64,000 nucleotides of DNA from Loripinus fragilis (Eukaryota; Mollusca; Bivalvia; Lucinida; Lucinidae). The stretch is from assembly GCA_964019695.1 (NCBI GenBank), contig OZ026525.1:61226253-61290252 (forward strand), given 5' to 3'. The notes under the pieces are model-generated. The model did no database searches and was not told the origin of the DNA. It worked only from the letters and a program-made list of their open reading frames with translations. The position numbers and the translations under genes are program-made. Shown here piece by piece: positions 1-11,189 of the stretch (position 1 is the first letter of the stretch; each line of letters opens with the position of its first letter).

Positions 1-221
1 TTTTCCAGTAAAAAATAATTTAAAAAATGCGTGTGCCTACCCTACCTAAAATTTTCAGACCTGTTACCCAATACACATATATTTATTTGGTCTCATCAAC
101 TAGATTACATTCATTTTTATCACACAGCTGTTAGCTGTGACGAGAGAGAGACTATCTTTTGGTGTTTATTGTGTAATGCAATAGCAATGATCTGCCCTGC
201 CCCCAGATAAGAGTGTTAGGT

Positions 222-380
222 GTGCAAGGCTCAGTGGTAGAGTGCTTGACTCTGGATTGAGGGGATGTGGGTTGGAGCCTCACCAGCGGTACTGTGTTTT
301 GTCCTTTAGCATGACACTTTACCTTCTGTTTAGTGAAGAATGCATAAAGCGGTCAAAAATACAGAATACCAACCAATACT
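222..380 (+). mobile_element. tRNA-derived SINE copy
   Basis: A tRNA-like head is visible, with an A-box-like GGCTCAGTGGTAGAG at about 227-242 and a B-box-like GGGTTGGAGCC at 269-279. A conserved body motif (GTCCTTTAGCATGACAC) follows, then an A-rich/AT tail. The same head and body recur near 62970-63170. The B box differs from the TTCGA consensus, so this is an old, probably inactive copy rather than a functional tRNA gene. Confidence 0.75.
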
Positions 381-400
381 AAATATATATATATATATAT
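381..400. repeat. AT dinucleotide microsatellite
   Basis: A short (AT)n run lies directly after the SINE tail, as is common where SINE tails expand. Confidence 0.7.
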
Positions 401-802
401 TCCAGAAAACCTGGAAACATTCTAGGTTTCACCAGTAAATTTAGGTATGGTCGGGTTACCCTTAACACAGGTTTTTTTTGTATGACCTGAGAATCCTGCA
501 GCAAAAAGGCAATTAACAGCTTGTCACATTTCCTGGGCATACTCACTTATTTTTCGGTTGTAATCTGGCAGCCATTTGTGCAAATGCTCATTGACAGCCA
601 ACCAAAGGACGGGGTGGATGAGTTTATTTTGATTGTTGACTGGGACGTACAGAATCAAATCAAACAAAAAATAAAGCAAAAATGAGTGGCTTACCGAAAA
701 TTATTTCTCTTATTTCTCAACCGAAACATATGCTTTGGGTACTCAAAGAACAGTCTCAATGAGACGGTTCTTTTGAGCAGCCAAACATTTGTTTTAAGGG
801 GG

Positions 803-947
803 CATATCTTTCAAAAGCTTTTACTTGCATGGAATTTTTACTGTATAAACAAAATTGCCTTTAGGTATCCGTCTTCTTGATAAAAAAGCATTTTTTGTTT
901 ATACAGGAAAAAATTCATGCAAGTAAGAGCTTTTGAAAGACATATCT
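803..947. repeat. hairpin MITE-like inverted repeat
   Basis: Arms of about 30 bp pair almost perfectly: CATATCTTTCAAAAGC at the left against GCTTTTGAAAGACATATC at the right. The spacer carries further weak pairing. A decayed copy of one arm lies near 7045-7090. No target duplication could be fixed. Confidence 0.6.
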
Positions 948-1043
948 TCTTAACCTGTAGATAAGGAAATATTAACAGTTTTACGCTAAAAAATGCTTAA
1001 CTGGACCTATGATTTTATTATGTGTTTAATTTTTCATAAACAG

Positions 1044-1558
1044 ACAAAGTGAACACAGACAAAGATATGGATCTTCTTGAATTACCTGAATCATCAGATT
1101 CTTCCTTGAATTATTCAATTGCCAATTTGATGGAAAGAATCGCCAACGAACCTGTATCATCAGACAAAGTTACAACAGACAGAGATCCGGATCTTTTATG
1201 TATACCCGGATCATCAGACTCTTCATTGAACTATTCAATTACCAATTTGATGAAAAGAATCGCCGAAAAACATTCGTCTGATGAAGAAAACGATTCAGGT
1301 GTTGTCACTTTGGATACCACGCTAGATAATTTCATAGAACATGTAATACACAGAGCAGCGACGGCTCTGAAAGCGGAAGAAGAGCTAAAAGCAATAAAGA
1401 CAAATGACATGGATGAGGATCGCTCTCATTCTAGAATAAGTACACTATCTCAGCAATCAAGCAACAGTCTATGGACAAGTTCACAAGAAAATAGCACCTC
1501 AAGCTATGAATCGATCCCTGCTTCAGATATGTTCTTCAAACAGGCTTTGCTTCGTTAG
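1044..1558 (+). CDS. Terminal exon of an unrecognised gene with a duplicated 40-residue unit
   Basis: This looks like the last coding exon of a gene entering from the left. A pyrimidine-rich tract and acceptor CAG end at 1043, two bases complete a split codon, and the frame stays open for about 171 codons to TAG at 1556-1558. The first two 40-residue units are clear tandem copies, from VNTDKDMDLL and VTTDRDPDLL, both containing SSDSSLNYSI followed by a predicted amphipathic helix (NLMERIA / NLMKRIA). The rest is acidic and Ser/Thr-rich and ends ASDMFFKQALLR. No catalytic motif, membrane segment or signal peptide is visible. A CDS starting inside this stretch is less likely because the only in-frame upstream initiator is GTG. 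The function is unknown. An AATAAA-like signal occurs near 1898. Confidence 0.55.
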
Positions 1559-1817
1559 AATAACAAAAATCGATTGTGTTACCTTATGTTTAAACAGCTT
1601 TAAGAGAAACAGTAATGTCTTATCTTAAGCATAAACCATATGCTAAAAATGATGGGTAAGAAAATATTTACATTTGGTCACTGAAAAAATTAAAAATTGT
1701 TTATCTAAACGGGTGATAAGCATTTACAATTGTAAGCTGAAAAAATTGTTGATTAGTATCTACCACTGATGATACATGCTTAACCCATACTAACCTAGCG
1801 CCCTTTTTATTGGACAT

Positions 1818-1888
1818 AGGCAAACCGTGCAGACCAGATCAGACACCGCATGATGCGGTGTCTGATCAGGATCTTCACTGTTTGCTTA
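1818..1888. repeat. GATCAGAC hairpin element (family H1), copy 1
   Basis: The outer ends are GGCAAACCGTG and CACTGTTTGCTTA. The centre is a near-zero-loop palindrome (GATCAGACACCGCAT, one base, then its reverse complement). Related copies in this window lie near 26161, 41398, 41556, 42835, 44308, 45435 and 52187. Confidence 0.75.
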
Positions 1889-2667
1889 CAGAATGTTCAA
1901 TAAAAATCTGGGAAAAAATGAAAAATACCACCTAACACCCCTAAAATTGGAAAAAGGCTCGTCCTACTCATAAGGGTAGGCAAGTCCATTTGGTTTAAAT
2001 GGGGTACCACACCCGTACCAAAAGCAGCTGAAAAGGATGTGTGCTGCGCTTTTATCACTAAATCAAGAAACAATTTTAACTTGTATGCAAAAAAGTATGG
2101 GTATAGATGAGACTGCAGACTTCTCATAACTTTAATACGACGTTTCCCAAAAACATGGTCATGTAATAAAATATTGTTATATCTCTATATTTAATGCTTA
2201 TGCATTGAAACTGCCACATAATGTTCCCGTTGTCGTTCCAGCACTGTTGAAGGTGATACATGATTAGGTTGTCTTTTATTATGATAACATAAAGAAAGAA
2301 AACATTTACTGGTTATTGGGCTAGTATCAAGCGTTTATTTATAAATGAAGTAAAATGTTGTATATGTTACATTAAATACAAGGCAATAATATGTGTGTCT
2401 GTAATCAGTTACTGAAAGAGAGTGGCTCCAATGCAAATTGTTTGGGCCTAAATTAAAATTTTATTTGTTTCCCCTATCACCTGATCGACCCTGAAAAAAG
2501 GCCCTACTCAAAAAAGTTTATTTCAATTTTCAGTCAAGGTTTTTTTTAAAATGTCATTGCAAACTTAGAGAATTGTGTTATCTTTATAAATATTCTTAGC
2601 AAAATTTTTGTGTTTTTAATTTATTGCCTAAAGTAGGATTATACAGCAAAACCTGAAGCTTCAATGA

Positions 2668-2720
2668 AGGTCAAAAGTATTGCAGAAAGCTCTGGGAGCA
2701 TTCTGCAATACTTTTGACCT
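2668..2720. repeat. Perfect 20-bp stem-loop
   Basis: Bases 2668-2687 are the exact reverse complement of 2701-2720, with a 13-base loop. The perfect match favours a small MITE or recent inverted duplication over a microRNA precursor, which would normally have mismatches and a longer stem. Confidence 0.7.
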
Positions 2721-5065
2721 GCACTATGCGATAATCAGTCTTGAAAAAAATAGTGGCCTCTTAAGACAGGGTTTACTGTTAAGTTTAATGGGCATCCAAT
2801 TTGAGAAGTTAAAAAAACCTGTAAAACCTGTAAAACAGGGTCAGGTTAGGAGAAAAAAAATATTTTTAAGGTTGACCTTGCCCACATCTATTGGTGTATA
2901 TCAAAATGCAGAAGATGTTTCTGCACTTCATTCTGTCTTTTCAATGTGATTGTTCTGTTTATTTCTAGCATGATTTTATTGCTTAATTAATGAAACTGAT
3001 AATCGTATTGACTTAATACAATGTATCATTTACTAAAACAATGCTAACTTTTAGGAGTTTTTTTTTTTGAACTATCGTAGTTTTAGTTTGGCAAATATAT
3101 TTGTTCTATGGTCCGGTCAATTTGTGTTTAAATACCAGAATAATATAGACAAACTTTTGTAGAATAATATAATAATCCACTATGAGTGTGTGGGTGGGAA
3201 AGAAAAGTCTGCCCTGAGGATCATCATTTGGCATCACGAGGCTTACCGGATATGCTGTGACGCATTATGGTTTAAGAGCTGAATGGCAGTTGCCATGAGT
3301 ACTTATTATTAATGTAACTATTTAATAGAATGCTGTTGAAAAAAACATTACACTTGCCATTGTTCTAAGCGGTCACTTTAAAATCACCATGTATCTGTCC
3401 TATTAACACGGGCATTTGGTTCTTCATTAATTTCACGTGAAACATCATGGAATGATTTTTTGTATGACATCTCCCAATACAATATGTCAAAGCGTGAAAT
3501 TAAAACTAGTTAAAAATGATTAAAAATTTTGTCAAAATTTTGGAATTGCTAGGTGACCGCTTAGAAGTTTGTGTGAGTGTATTAAAACAGATTCTATCAC
3601 AGATACTGATTAGCTCTATAGCCAAAACGCAAACATCTGCAACTACTTTCATGCCATTCCAGCATATATGATCAATCAAGTCCTATACTAGAAAGCTGTT
3701 AGCCCAATGTCCTGATTATTGAAGTTCAATCATTTAGAAATGTATACAATACTAACAATACAAGGGAGCTTTTCCAACTAATTAATAGACAGTTATTTGT
3801 TTCAAACACATTAAAATGGAAATTTATAATAAATGCTGTCCTGTTTCTTTGCTTCAGAAAATGGTAGAAAATGGCAAAACAATGATAAAGTAGTATTCAC
3901 CTTAAATTCTTTTGTGATACACATTAACAACACAAATCATAATCTATATTCACCAAATTGGACAAAAGTTAGATACTAAATATTATAATCACAAGGATAG
4001 GTATGGTGGGTGCTAAATGTGAGATAGAAATCGTAACTATTTTGACAAACTTCAGTTTTTTTAAATGACAAGGATGAACGTATTTTTTTTAATGTTTCAC
4101 TTCTTCATTTGGACCCCTGCTTGAAATGACATACATTTTTTATAGTTTTAAGACAGCTTCTATGTCCAACTGTTATAAACCTAGTTGTTATAATCAATAG
4201 CTAATAATCTATGTAAATATTTGATGGCTTACACAATTGGCGATGTATCTTTCTAATTAATGGACTTCATATGTTTTTTAAAATTATATTTCATTTGAGT
4301 TGAACTGTTGAAAATGAAGCAAAATTCCTTGTAGATGTCATTTCATGCATAGTGGCACAAAGATATACGGTAACCCTTTATGTATTACAGAAAATATGTA
4401 CATGATTCCTCAAACAAAACTAATGGCAATTTATGTGCTTTAAATTAAAATTTATTCCCTTTAAAACATCCACATTTTTGCTGAAGTTGAATCTCAGTAA
4501 TATGTTATGTTTAAAAGACAATATGTATAATTTTTGTATTATCGAGTACTTAGAAGGTAGTCATTTTCACACACTAGTTGTTTGTTAGGCGTAAGATTGC
4601 ACTAAAATAATGCTTTTTAAAATAAAGTAACGTATATTGCAGCAATACCAGACGCCTAAACTAATTATTATCATTCAGCTAGTTACCTGCATTCAATTAA
4701 AAGATAATGATGATATCTAACAATACAGAAAAATGATAATAACAGTATCATAGGAGTTCCTATTATTAAATGGTAACGTAGTAGACTCAGCTGTTGCATA
4801 GTAATGCCCAAATTTAAAAAGAGCTAACATTTGTTTTTGACATTTATAGAGGATCTTACACGAGTGGTCATTTTATATGCTATTTATTAATTTGGTGAGT
4901 TTAATAAATTTAACATGAAATGATAACGAGTGTAAGATTCTGTTTATGACCTTTTTAATGTGATTTATTGCGCGTTCAAACTTTGTATGTTTTATGAGAA
5001 TTTGCATTGTCGTCACGGACGTCGTCATGACGTTACTTGTTGTTGTAAAGTGTGATCATAACTAT

Positions 5066-5616
5066 GGAACCCCAGAAGAGACATCTTCTTTCTTTTAAAT
5101 TATAACTAGAAATTCAGAAAAGATATTAACACAATAAAATTAGAACGCAATTTTAAACCAAAAAACAGAATATGAATTTAAACAATAAATGTCGTTTTTT
5201 CGACATAATTCCTGCATTACATTGGCTGTAATCTATCCTTTAAACGACTTATCATCTCATTAAAATAGAAAAGAAATTAAAAAAATAAACCAGAATGGAA
5301 ATTTAACAATGCCAGAATTATGTTGAACAAACGAGATAATAAGTTGTTTAAACGATATATTTCAGCCAATGAGATAAAGAATTTTAACCAGAAAACGGAA
5401 AAGAAATAAAAACAATAAATCAGAATGGAAATATAAACAATACCTGTATCATGTTTGACAAACGAGATAATATGTCGTTAAAACGATAGATTTCAGCCAA
5501 TGAGATGAAGGAATTATGTTAAACAAACGACATTTATTGTTTCAATTCTTATTCTGTTTTCTGGTAATATTTTTTTCTCATATATAAAAGAAAGCAAATG
5601 TCCTCTCAGGGGTTCC
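5066..5616. mobile_element. Non-autonomous DNA element with GGAACCCC inverted ends
   Basis: The left end GGAACCCCAGAAGAGACATC pairs with the right end (reverse complement GGAACCCCTGAGAGGACATT), both followed by TTCTTTCTTTT or similar. The interior holds two tandem units of about 145 bp sharing CAGAATGGAAAT and CAAACGAGATAATA. No coding frame is present. Confidence 0.65.
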
Positions 5617-5939
5617 GAACATAACAGTGTTTATGACATGACGATATCCACTGAAAAACAGTAACGTCATATGATAAATAAATCTATGTGTTATAGAAAA
5701 TCATTATGTTCTTAATTCCCTCTTCACTGGTATTTTGCCAGCCCATGGTCTAGTAATAAGTTGTAATATTTGAAAGTAAGTAACATTTATAACAGTAATA
5801 TCATAGGCGTAAATTATTTTAAGTTATACTGGTAGTTTGCTGTACTGATTTAAGTGTTTAAGGCAATATGTAAATATATTTAATTTATAGAGAGAAATGT
5901 GACTTATCCGGTCTAAATAACTTTCTTTTCATTCCTAGT

Positions 5940-6129
5940 AAAAGTAAGAAAGACAGCAAGTATCAGGAATCGATACAATCAAGCACCACACCTGTCACAA
6001 GATACCAAAAGGGAAAGTACCAACATAACAATAAACATCACAAACAAGAGCCAAGAGGTCAGCCCTTTCCCTTCAGGTGACCACAAAGCAGCAATGAACA
6101 GACGCGAAAGTGACAAACACAAGAAATAA
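5940..6129 (+). pseudogene. IRNRYNQ coding cassette, copy 1
   Basis: After a pyrimidine tract and CCTAG at 5939, a frame of about 62 codons reads VRKTASIRNRYNQAPHLS, later NKSQEVSPFPSGDHKA, and stops at 6129. The same peptide is encoded at 14032-14470. From memory it resembles a high-copy C-terminal peptide of many predicted Dreissena proteins. It may be an exonised repeat or the C-terminal end of a transposon protein. I know of no function. Confidence 0.6.
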
Positions 6130-6179
6130 ATAACACAAATGATCCACAAAAGTAATGCAGTTAATAGCCTACTGTGAAG

Positions 6180-7850
6180 CCTTTAAGAGGGTAGCTAATG
6201 TTACCCCATCTTTTGCAAGACTTAAAATTTGTGCAATATCCGTATTCACTCTTCTGAAACATCACTCTAACTTAGGATATTTAGTCTAAATTTCTGCTAC
6301 TTTCTGGCCACTTTTTCCAAATTTCAATCCTCTGGGTCCTCTACTATGTGCGGTTTAATGTGGAATACATAGTTCCCCTTTATATGTTTATCGATACAGC
6401 GACGACCAATCGGAGCTTCCTCGGCCAATTCCATGGAATCAGACCATGTACATAGAGGGTCTACTTTGATAATGTGACGCTGATGTCACAGAAACCATCA
6501 ACGCACTAACAAGTTTGATTGCAACGAAACAAAACGTTACTACATTCCGCAATAAACGTCGTAGGAAGGGAGATGTAATCGTGATATTTTATTGAAAAAA
6601 CATAATCTTCTTTAATCTGTTGAGTTGATAATTTTTTTTGGATAATCAGAATAATCGATTTTAATAGGGTTGAACCCACATGCTACAGAATTAATTTTCA
6701 TCGAACAAAATGCAGCTTTTTCATACATAGTACTACGCCTTACATACACCCGAGGCTTGATTCTTGAATTGGGCAGAGCTATTCTGATTGGACAACGACG
6801 ACCATAGTTGGCGGGAACCTACAAGTAGCACACATTACAGCCCACGTAACATATGTAATTCTTTGTATTCATTGGTAGAATTAACATTGAGTAGAAACAC
6901 ATGTACAACGCGAGTCTTAGACAAGTGCTCAAAAGCTGTTTGTTGGGGCGTAAAGTGATCTGTTTGATATGTATAAATTGTTCATACAACAATATAGCAA
7001 AAGGTATCTATCCCCATGATGAAATAGCAATTTATGATAATACAGGAAACATTTCATACAAGTAAGAGCCTTTGAAAGCATTATCCCCTTAAACAATCGA
7101 TTAACGCAAAATAATCAATGTTGGTACATAAAACACATGGGAGATATTTTTATGATTTCTCGTCTCCATTAAATTACCCCACCCACTACTTAATTAGTTT
7201 CTCAGTGGGCAACCCTAGTCAAAAATGCCTCTAACTCTTTTGTGAACATTAGGAAACCTTGAAAACGATATCTGAATTGTAAACTACAAGGCAAACGAAT
7301 CGTTCTATCAGGTAAAATAACTTTGTAAATGTTTAATGTATCAAACGAATAAAATGGGCGTGGTCTTCATTAAGAGCCCCCAAAATTGGCCAAGGGCTAA
7401 AAAAACTGAACCCCATAATTTTCCAATTCTATAGCCCCTAAACAATCAATTTCAGCCAAAAAAAATCAATTTTAGCACAAAAATCTCACAGGAGCTATTT
7501 TTCTGACATCTCGACCTACACTATATCTATCATCATATTACATTCCTATATTTACATTACCACTGCGAGTCTTTAAATGAACCTATACATTTGAGATGTC
7601 ATTCATACCTTCATGAACAGATCAATTTAAGCTACGTCAACATACGCGCCATTTGGGCGAACCATCAATGCCATCCAATAACGTTGTTTTTTTACTGACG
7701 TTTGCGTGACGTTGAGCACGTATCCGCGGAAATTTGGCATTTTGGCTATTCAGAGACTTCCATTATGTCTGATTTAATCCAAAGTATCTGGAAAGCTAGC
7801 CAAGTTAGGTAAAAATCGATACTTGACTGATAATATAAAATGTAAATATA
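6180..7850. other. Non-coding stretch
   Basis: No exon or element with defined ends was recognised. A fragment near 7045-7090 resembles one arm of the 803-947 hairpin. Confidence 0.45.
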
Positions 7851-7854
7851 AGAA

Positions 7855-7985
7855 ATAAATTCAATTTTTGGTTTGTTCAATGATTCATTAATACTTCGGC
7901 TCTTTTGCAAAGTTAATGTGAAGACCTTCGGGCTTTACTTACTATGCAAGAGACCCGAAGTGTTCATGATTCCATGAACAGACCA
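7855..7985. repeat. Repeat related to the 27780-28035 cluster
   Basis: Contains ATACTTCGGCTCTTTTGCAA, then AGAGACCCGAAGTGTTCATG in inverted orientation. Both are shared with the tandem/inverted cluster in the A3-B1 intron of the GPR158-like gene. Confidence 0.6.
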
Positions 7986-8046
7986 AAATCGAATTCATTT
8001 CTCAATTCTAATAATCTGTATGTGATGGGCTTCAGACATGTTCCAT

Positions 8047-8215
8047 GGGCGGATCTAGAAAATTCTGTTAGGGGTGGTGGTGGGGGTGGGGTCCTGACAA
8101 TGTTTGTTTTTAGTCATCAAATTTGCTTCTCGAGGGGGCTCGTAAAAGGATTTCTAAGGAAACGAAAAGCCACTTATGATTTTCTAGGAGGGGGTCCGGA
8201 TCTCCCCTCTGGGTC
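8047..8215. repeat. GGCGGATC(T/C)AGAAAATT repeat fragment
   Basis: Starts GGGCGGATCTAGAAAATTC, with a G-rich tract, and ends GGGTCCGGATCTCCCCTCTG. Similar fragments occur at 18118-18240 and 19600-19920, pointing to one dispersed family with G/C-run ends. Confidence 0.55.
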
Positions 8216-8279
8216 CCACATTAGTTCTGTATCCAAGAATAAGGGCCAACTGCCTTTTATGCAAGATTTGAAATGATAA

Positions 8280-8535
8280 CATTTCTCTTCCATATCTTTT
8301 CAAATGGAAGGATTTTTCTTCCAAAATATCTTTATTCATTTGGAAGAATTTCCCATCCAAATTCTTTATCATGAAAATGGAAGGATTTGCATCATGGAAT
8401 AGGAAGGATTTTCCTTCCGATGTTTTTAACATGTAACTGATAGGGTTTTACTTCCAAAGCTTCTAATAATGAATTGGAAGAAAAAGCCTTCTACAAGTAA
8501 TTGATTTTGCTTGGGAATGTTTTCCTTCCAGTACC
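8280..8535. repeat. TTGGAAGGATTTTCCTTCC short tandem/palindromic repeats
   Basis: Roughly 50-60-bp degenerate units each contain GGAAGGATTT or its complement, giving alternating inverted copies. No coding content. Confidence 0.6.
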
Positions 8536-8626
8536 AGACTGCTAAAAATCAGTAAACAAGCGCAGCCTCAAGGACAACATTTTATTATTTAGATTAAATT
8601 TCAGGATACAATTTAAGAACATTACA

Positions 8627-8754
8627 GCCGTGACATGAGATTTCCAACAATGTGGTATGTGTGACCAGCAAAGGCTCAGATCAGGAGGCTGCACAGGCTC
8701 ATCTGAGTCTACACTTGTCAAAATGCCACAATGTTGGAAATCAAATGTCGCAGC
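8627..8754. repeat. TTTCCAACAATGTGG hairpin element (family H2), copy 1
   Basis: The left end GACATGAGATTTCCAACAAT pairs with the right end ATGTTGGAAATCAAATGTCG. The interior contains CCAGCAAAGGCTCAGATCAG and its complement. Other copies lie at 43857-44075 and 44780-45337. Confidence 0.75.
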
Positions 8755-8939
8755 TCATTTTCCTTAACACTTTTATACTAGTGACTCGAAAATGCGTACT
8801 TTTGTAAAACCAAGAAGACCGAGATGAAATCCCACATAATGCAACATTTTGCCAGGATCTACACTATTTACTGGTAGTTATACAAACTTTAGAATGTTTA
8901 TGACGCACATTAAGTGCGTCTTCTAGCGTCTTTTTTCTG

Positions 8940-9860
8940 TGTGCAAATCCAGATCGGAGGGGTCTAAAGAAATGTCTTCAGAAAATCTTTGTGACTCGGG
9001 CGAGAATCCACATGACAGCACTAGAAATTATGCAGATAATGCAGATAAGGATTTGAAATACTATACTCCTAGAATTTCACATACATTGGATGTTGTTTTA
9101 GGTCGTTTAGAGATTCTTGAAATTCTTGAAAATCAGTGGAGCGTTCACGTGTGTAGCCATCTTCATTGTTGACTGTCCAAGGAGATGATTAGCCAGACCA
9201 GGCAAGTGGAGGAATGTGTAATAAAACGCAACAGCTTTGGCATTTGGTCGGCCCTGATCCATTTAAAGTAACAGCCCATTCCCCTGAAGATCCGTTCTGT
9301 GAAATTCAGGAAGATTTTGCCAGCTTTAAGGCCTCGCTGGACAAGGTAATCCTTTCACCACTTTTGAAAGTACACGATTAAGAAAGAAGATCAGCAAGTG
9401 CTGAATGTCCTTACAAAGTGCAGTAGAAACAATGATACTGCGTTTAAGTTGGTACGTCAGTCAAAAGCGGGGTCCTCCTCAATACTGAGGAATTATTAGT
9501 TTGTTTGGTAGCTGAAATAAAATATCTCCAGGATGAATATGCAGCTTAATTGGTGAAAGGTAAATTTGACAGTCCAACAGCTCAATGATTTAAGGCTTTA
9601 CAGAAAAAAAAACAATTCTAGGTTTGACAATAACAGTCTAAGTAATGTGGGCATAACGATGGAATAATCAAGCATTCAAGTTTGTAACAATACGCCTCAA
9701 TACAACCCCTGGGGTAGGGACAGTTATCGCAAAAGTTATTGCGCAAACTATCATGGACAATACAGAGGTTTTGGATAAAACAGAGGTTTTGGGGGTGGTC
9801 AAGGTAACCGGTACATAATTGAGGTCCCCAAAAGGGTCGCAAAGGTCAAAGGACCTCTGA
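8940..9860 (+). pseudogene. DIRS-like retrotransposon gag relic
   Basis: Frame-shifted pieces match, in order, a DIRS-type gag protein as I remember it: DPFCEIQEDFASFKASLDKV near 9260-9340, AEIKYLQDEYAA near 9510-9545, KGKFDSPTAQ near 9560, then a Gly/Arg/Tyr-rich tail (NPWGRDSYRKSY, GQYRGFG, GGGQGN) near 9700-9815. Several stops and indels break it. The RT/RNase H piece at 12990-13985 has the same orientation and may be the 3' part of the same element, separated by later insertions. Confidence 0.6.
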
Positions 9861-10077
9861 CGGTAGTAATGGGAATCACAGTGTATCGCTGCCTATAATT
9901 TTGATAAAAATTAAAGTCGATCAAATGCTTACATTTTCATATATAAGCTCGCTGTTGGTCTCTATTTTATGATTTTGCGTTTGATTTCCTATTTCCATGA
10001 ATGTACAGCTTTATTTTGGGGCTAAAATGATCACTTTTTGTATTATACATATAGGAAATAGAAAAATATTTTTAAAA

Positions 10078-10193
10078 CATCATTCTCCCCCCCCCGAGTT
10101 CCAACTAATCCTTTTGCACGTAAGTGTGTTCTCATATTTTACACAATATATGTGAAAAGCTAGTTGGAACTCGGGGGGGGGGGGGGAATGATA
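10078..10193. mobile_element. Small hairpin MITE with C/G-run ends
   Basis: The left arm CATTCTCCCCCCCCC-GAGTTCCAACT pairs with the right arm AGTTGGAACTCGGGGG. The total is about 115 bp. The homopolymer ends make exact borders uncertain. Confidence 0.65.
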
Positions 10194-10715
10194 TCGCACA
10201 GCCCAAAATGTGACGTCTGGGCGAGCCCGAACATTAGCATTTGGATTTTTGGTGTGCTCTCTTGAAAATCTTTTTTTCATGTACAATGAAATAATTAGTA
10301 CAGGTAAGCTTCCTTTTAATAAACCATTAGTCACGAAATATTACACCGTTTTTAGCATATTTTTCTTTAAATTATGAAAATTGTCCTTTTACATAATTCA
10401 GTTGGTAGAGTAGTTTGCACATATACTGTATCCATCCAATACACATAAACTACTTGGCCATTGACTAGGTGTTCTTTACGCATGGATGAATGGTTACAGT
10501 ACATTGCTGCATAATATTGCACCAGGTAAATACATTGTCATCAAGGTTGAATTTGGACTAAAGTTGCACTTCAAAATATTTCTTAACAAATCAGACAGAA
10601 AAAACAACAACAAAAATAATCATTAAAATGCTCATGATTTTGGACTTTAAAATACTTTCACTGCATTGTCATCGACAGGAAGCATTTTATCAAATACTGA
10701 CCTGTCTGATTTCAG

Positions 10716-11189
10716 GGGTAACAACCTACGTCATAGCGTGGGTGTTGTAAACACGTAGTATGACGCCATCTTTGATTTGCAAGGTTAGTTTTTCCCTTCG
10801 TAAATGTCGTACAAATTAGTGTCTGTCAAAACTAAGCAGTGCAGGCGGTGCCTAACATCACACTTGAACAGAATATACAATGGTCACGTCCAGAAATGCC
10901 TTTGCCTTGTAAACATTCACCCACAAAAATCGAAGTGGGTGACTGCTAAAATTATCCTCGTGTCTCCCGCTTCGATTCTTGTGGGTGAATGATTACAAAG
11001 GCAACGGCATATCGGGGCGTGACCGTTATATATTCTGTTCATGTGTGATGTTAGGCACCGCCTGCACTGCTTTGTTTGTACAGACACTCATTTGTTTAAT
11101 TTTACGAAGGGGAAAACTGACCTTGTAAATCAAAGATGGCGCCGTACTACGTGTTTACAACATCAATGCTATGACGTAGGTTGTTACCC
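10716..11189. mobile_element. 474-bp long inverted-repeat (foldback) element
   Basis: The ends GGGTAACAACCTACGTCATA and TATGACGTAGGTTGTTACCC are inverted copies, and homology runs inward for more than 200 bp on each side. The inner hairpin carries TTCACCCACAA and TTGTGGGTGAA. Open frames inside are by-products of the fold. No target duplication was found. Confidence 0.8.

Larger units (their letters stand above)
1559..5065. other. Non-coding stretch, mostly featureless AT-rich sequence
   Basis: Apart from the two hairpins listed separately (1818-1888 and 2668-2720), I see no exon with splice sites and no recognisable transposon protein. An 89-codon open frame at 2680-2949 starts inside a hairpin and has no coding character. 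Confidence 0.5.

Noticed and set aside
2668..2720. MicroRNA precursor
   Set aside because: The stem is perfect and only 20 bp with no bulges; more likely a MITE. Small-RNA reads would be needed to reopen this.
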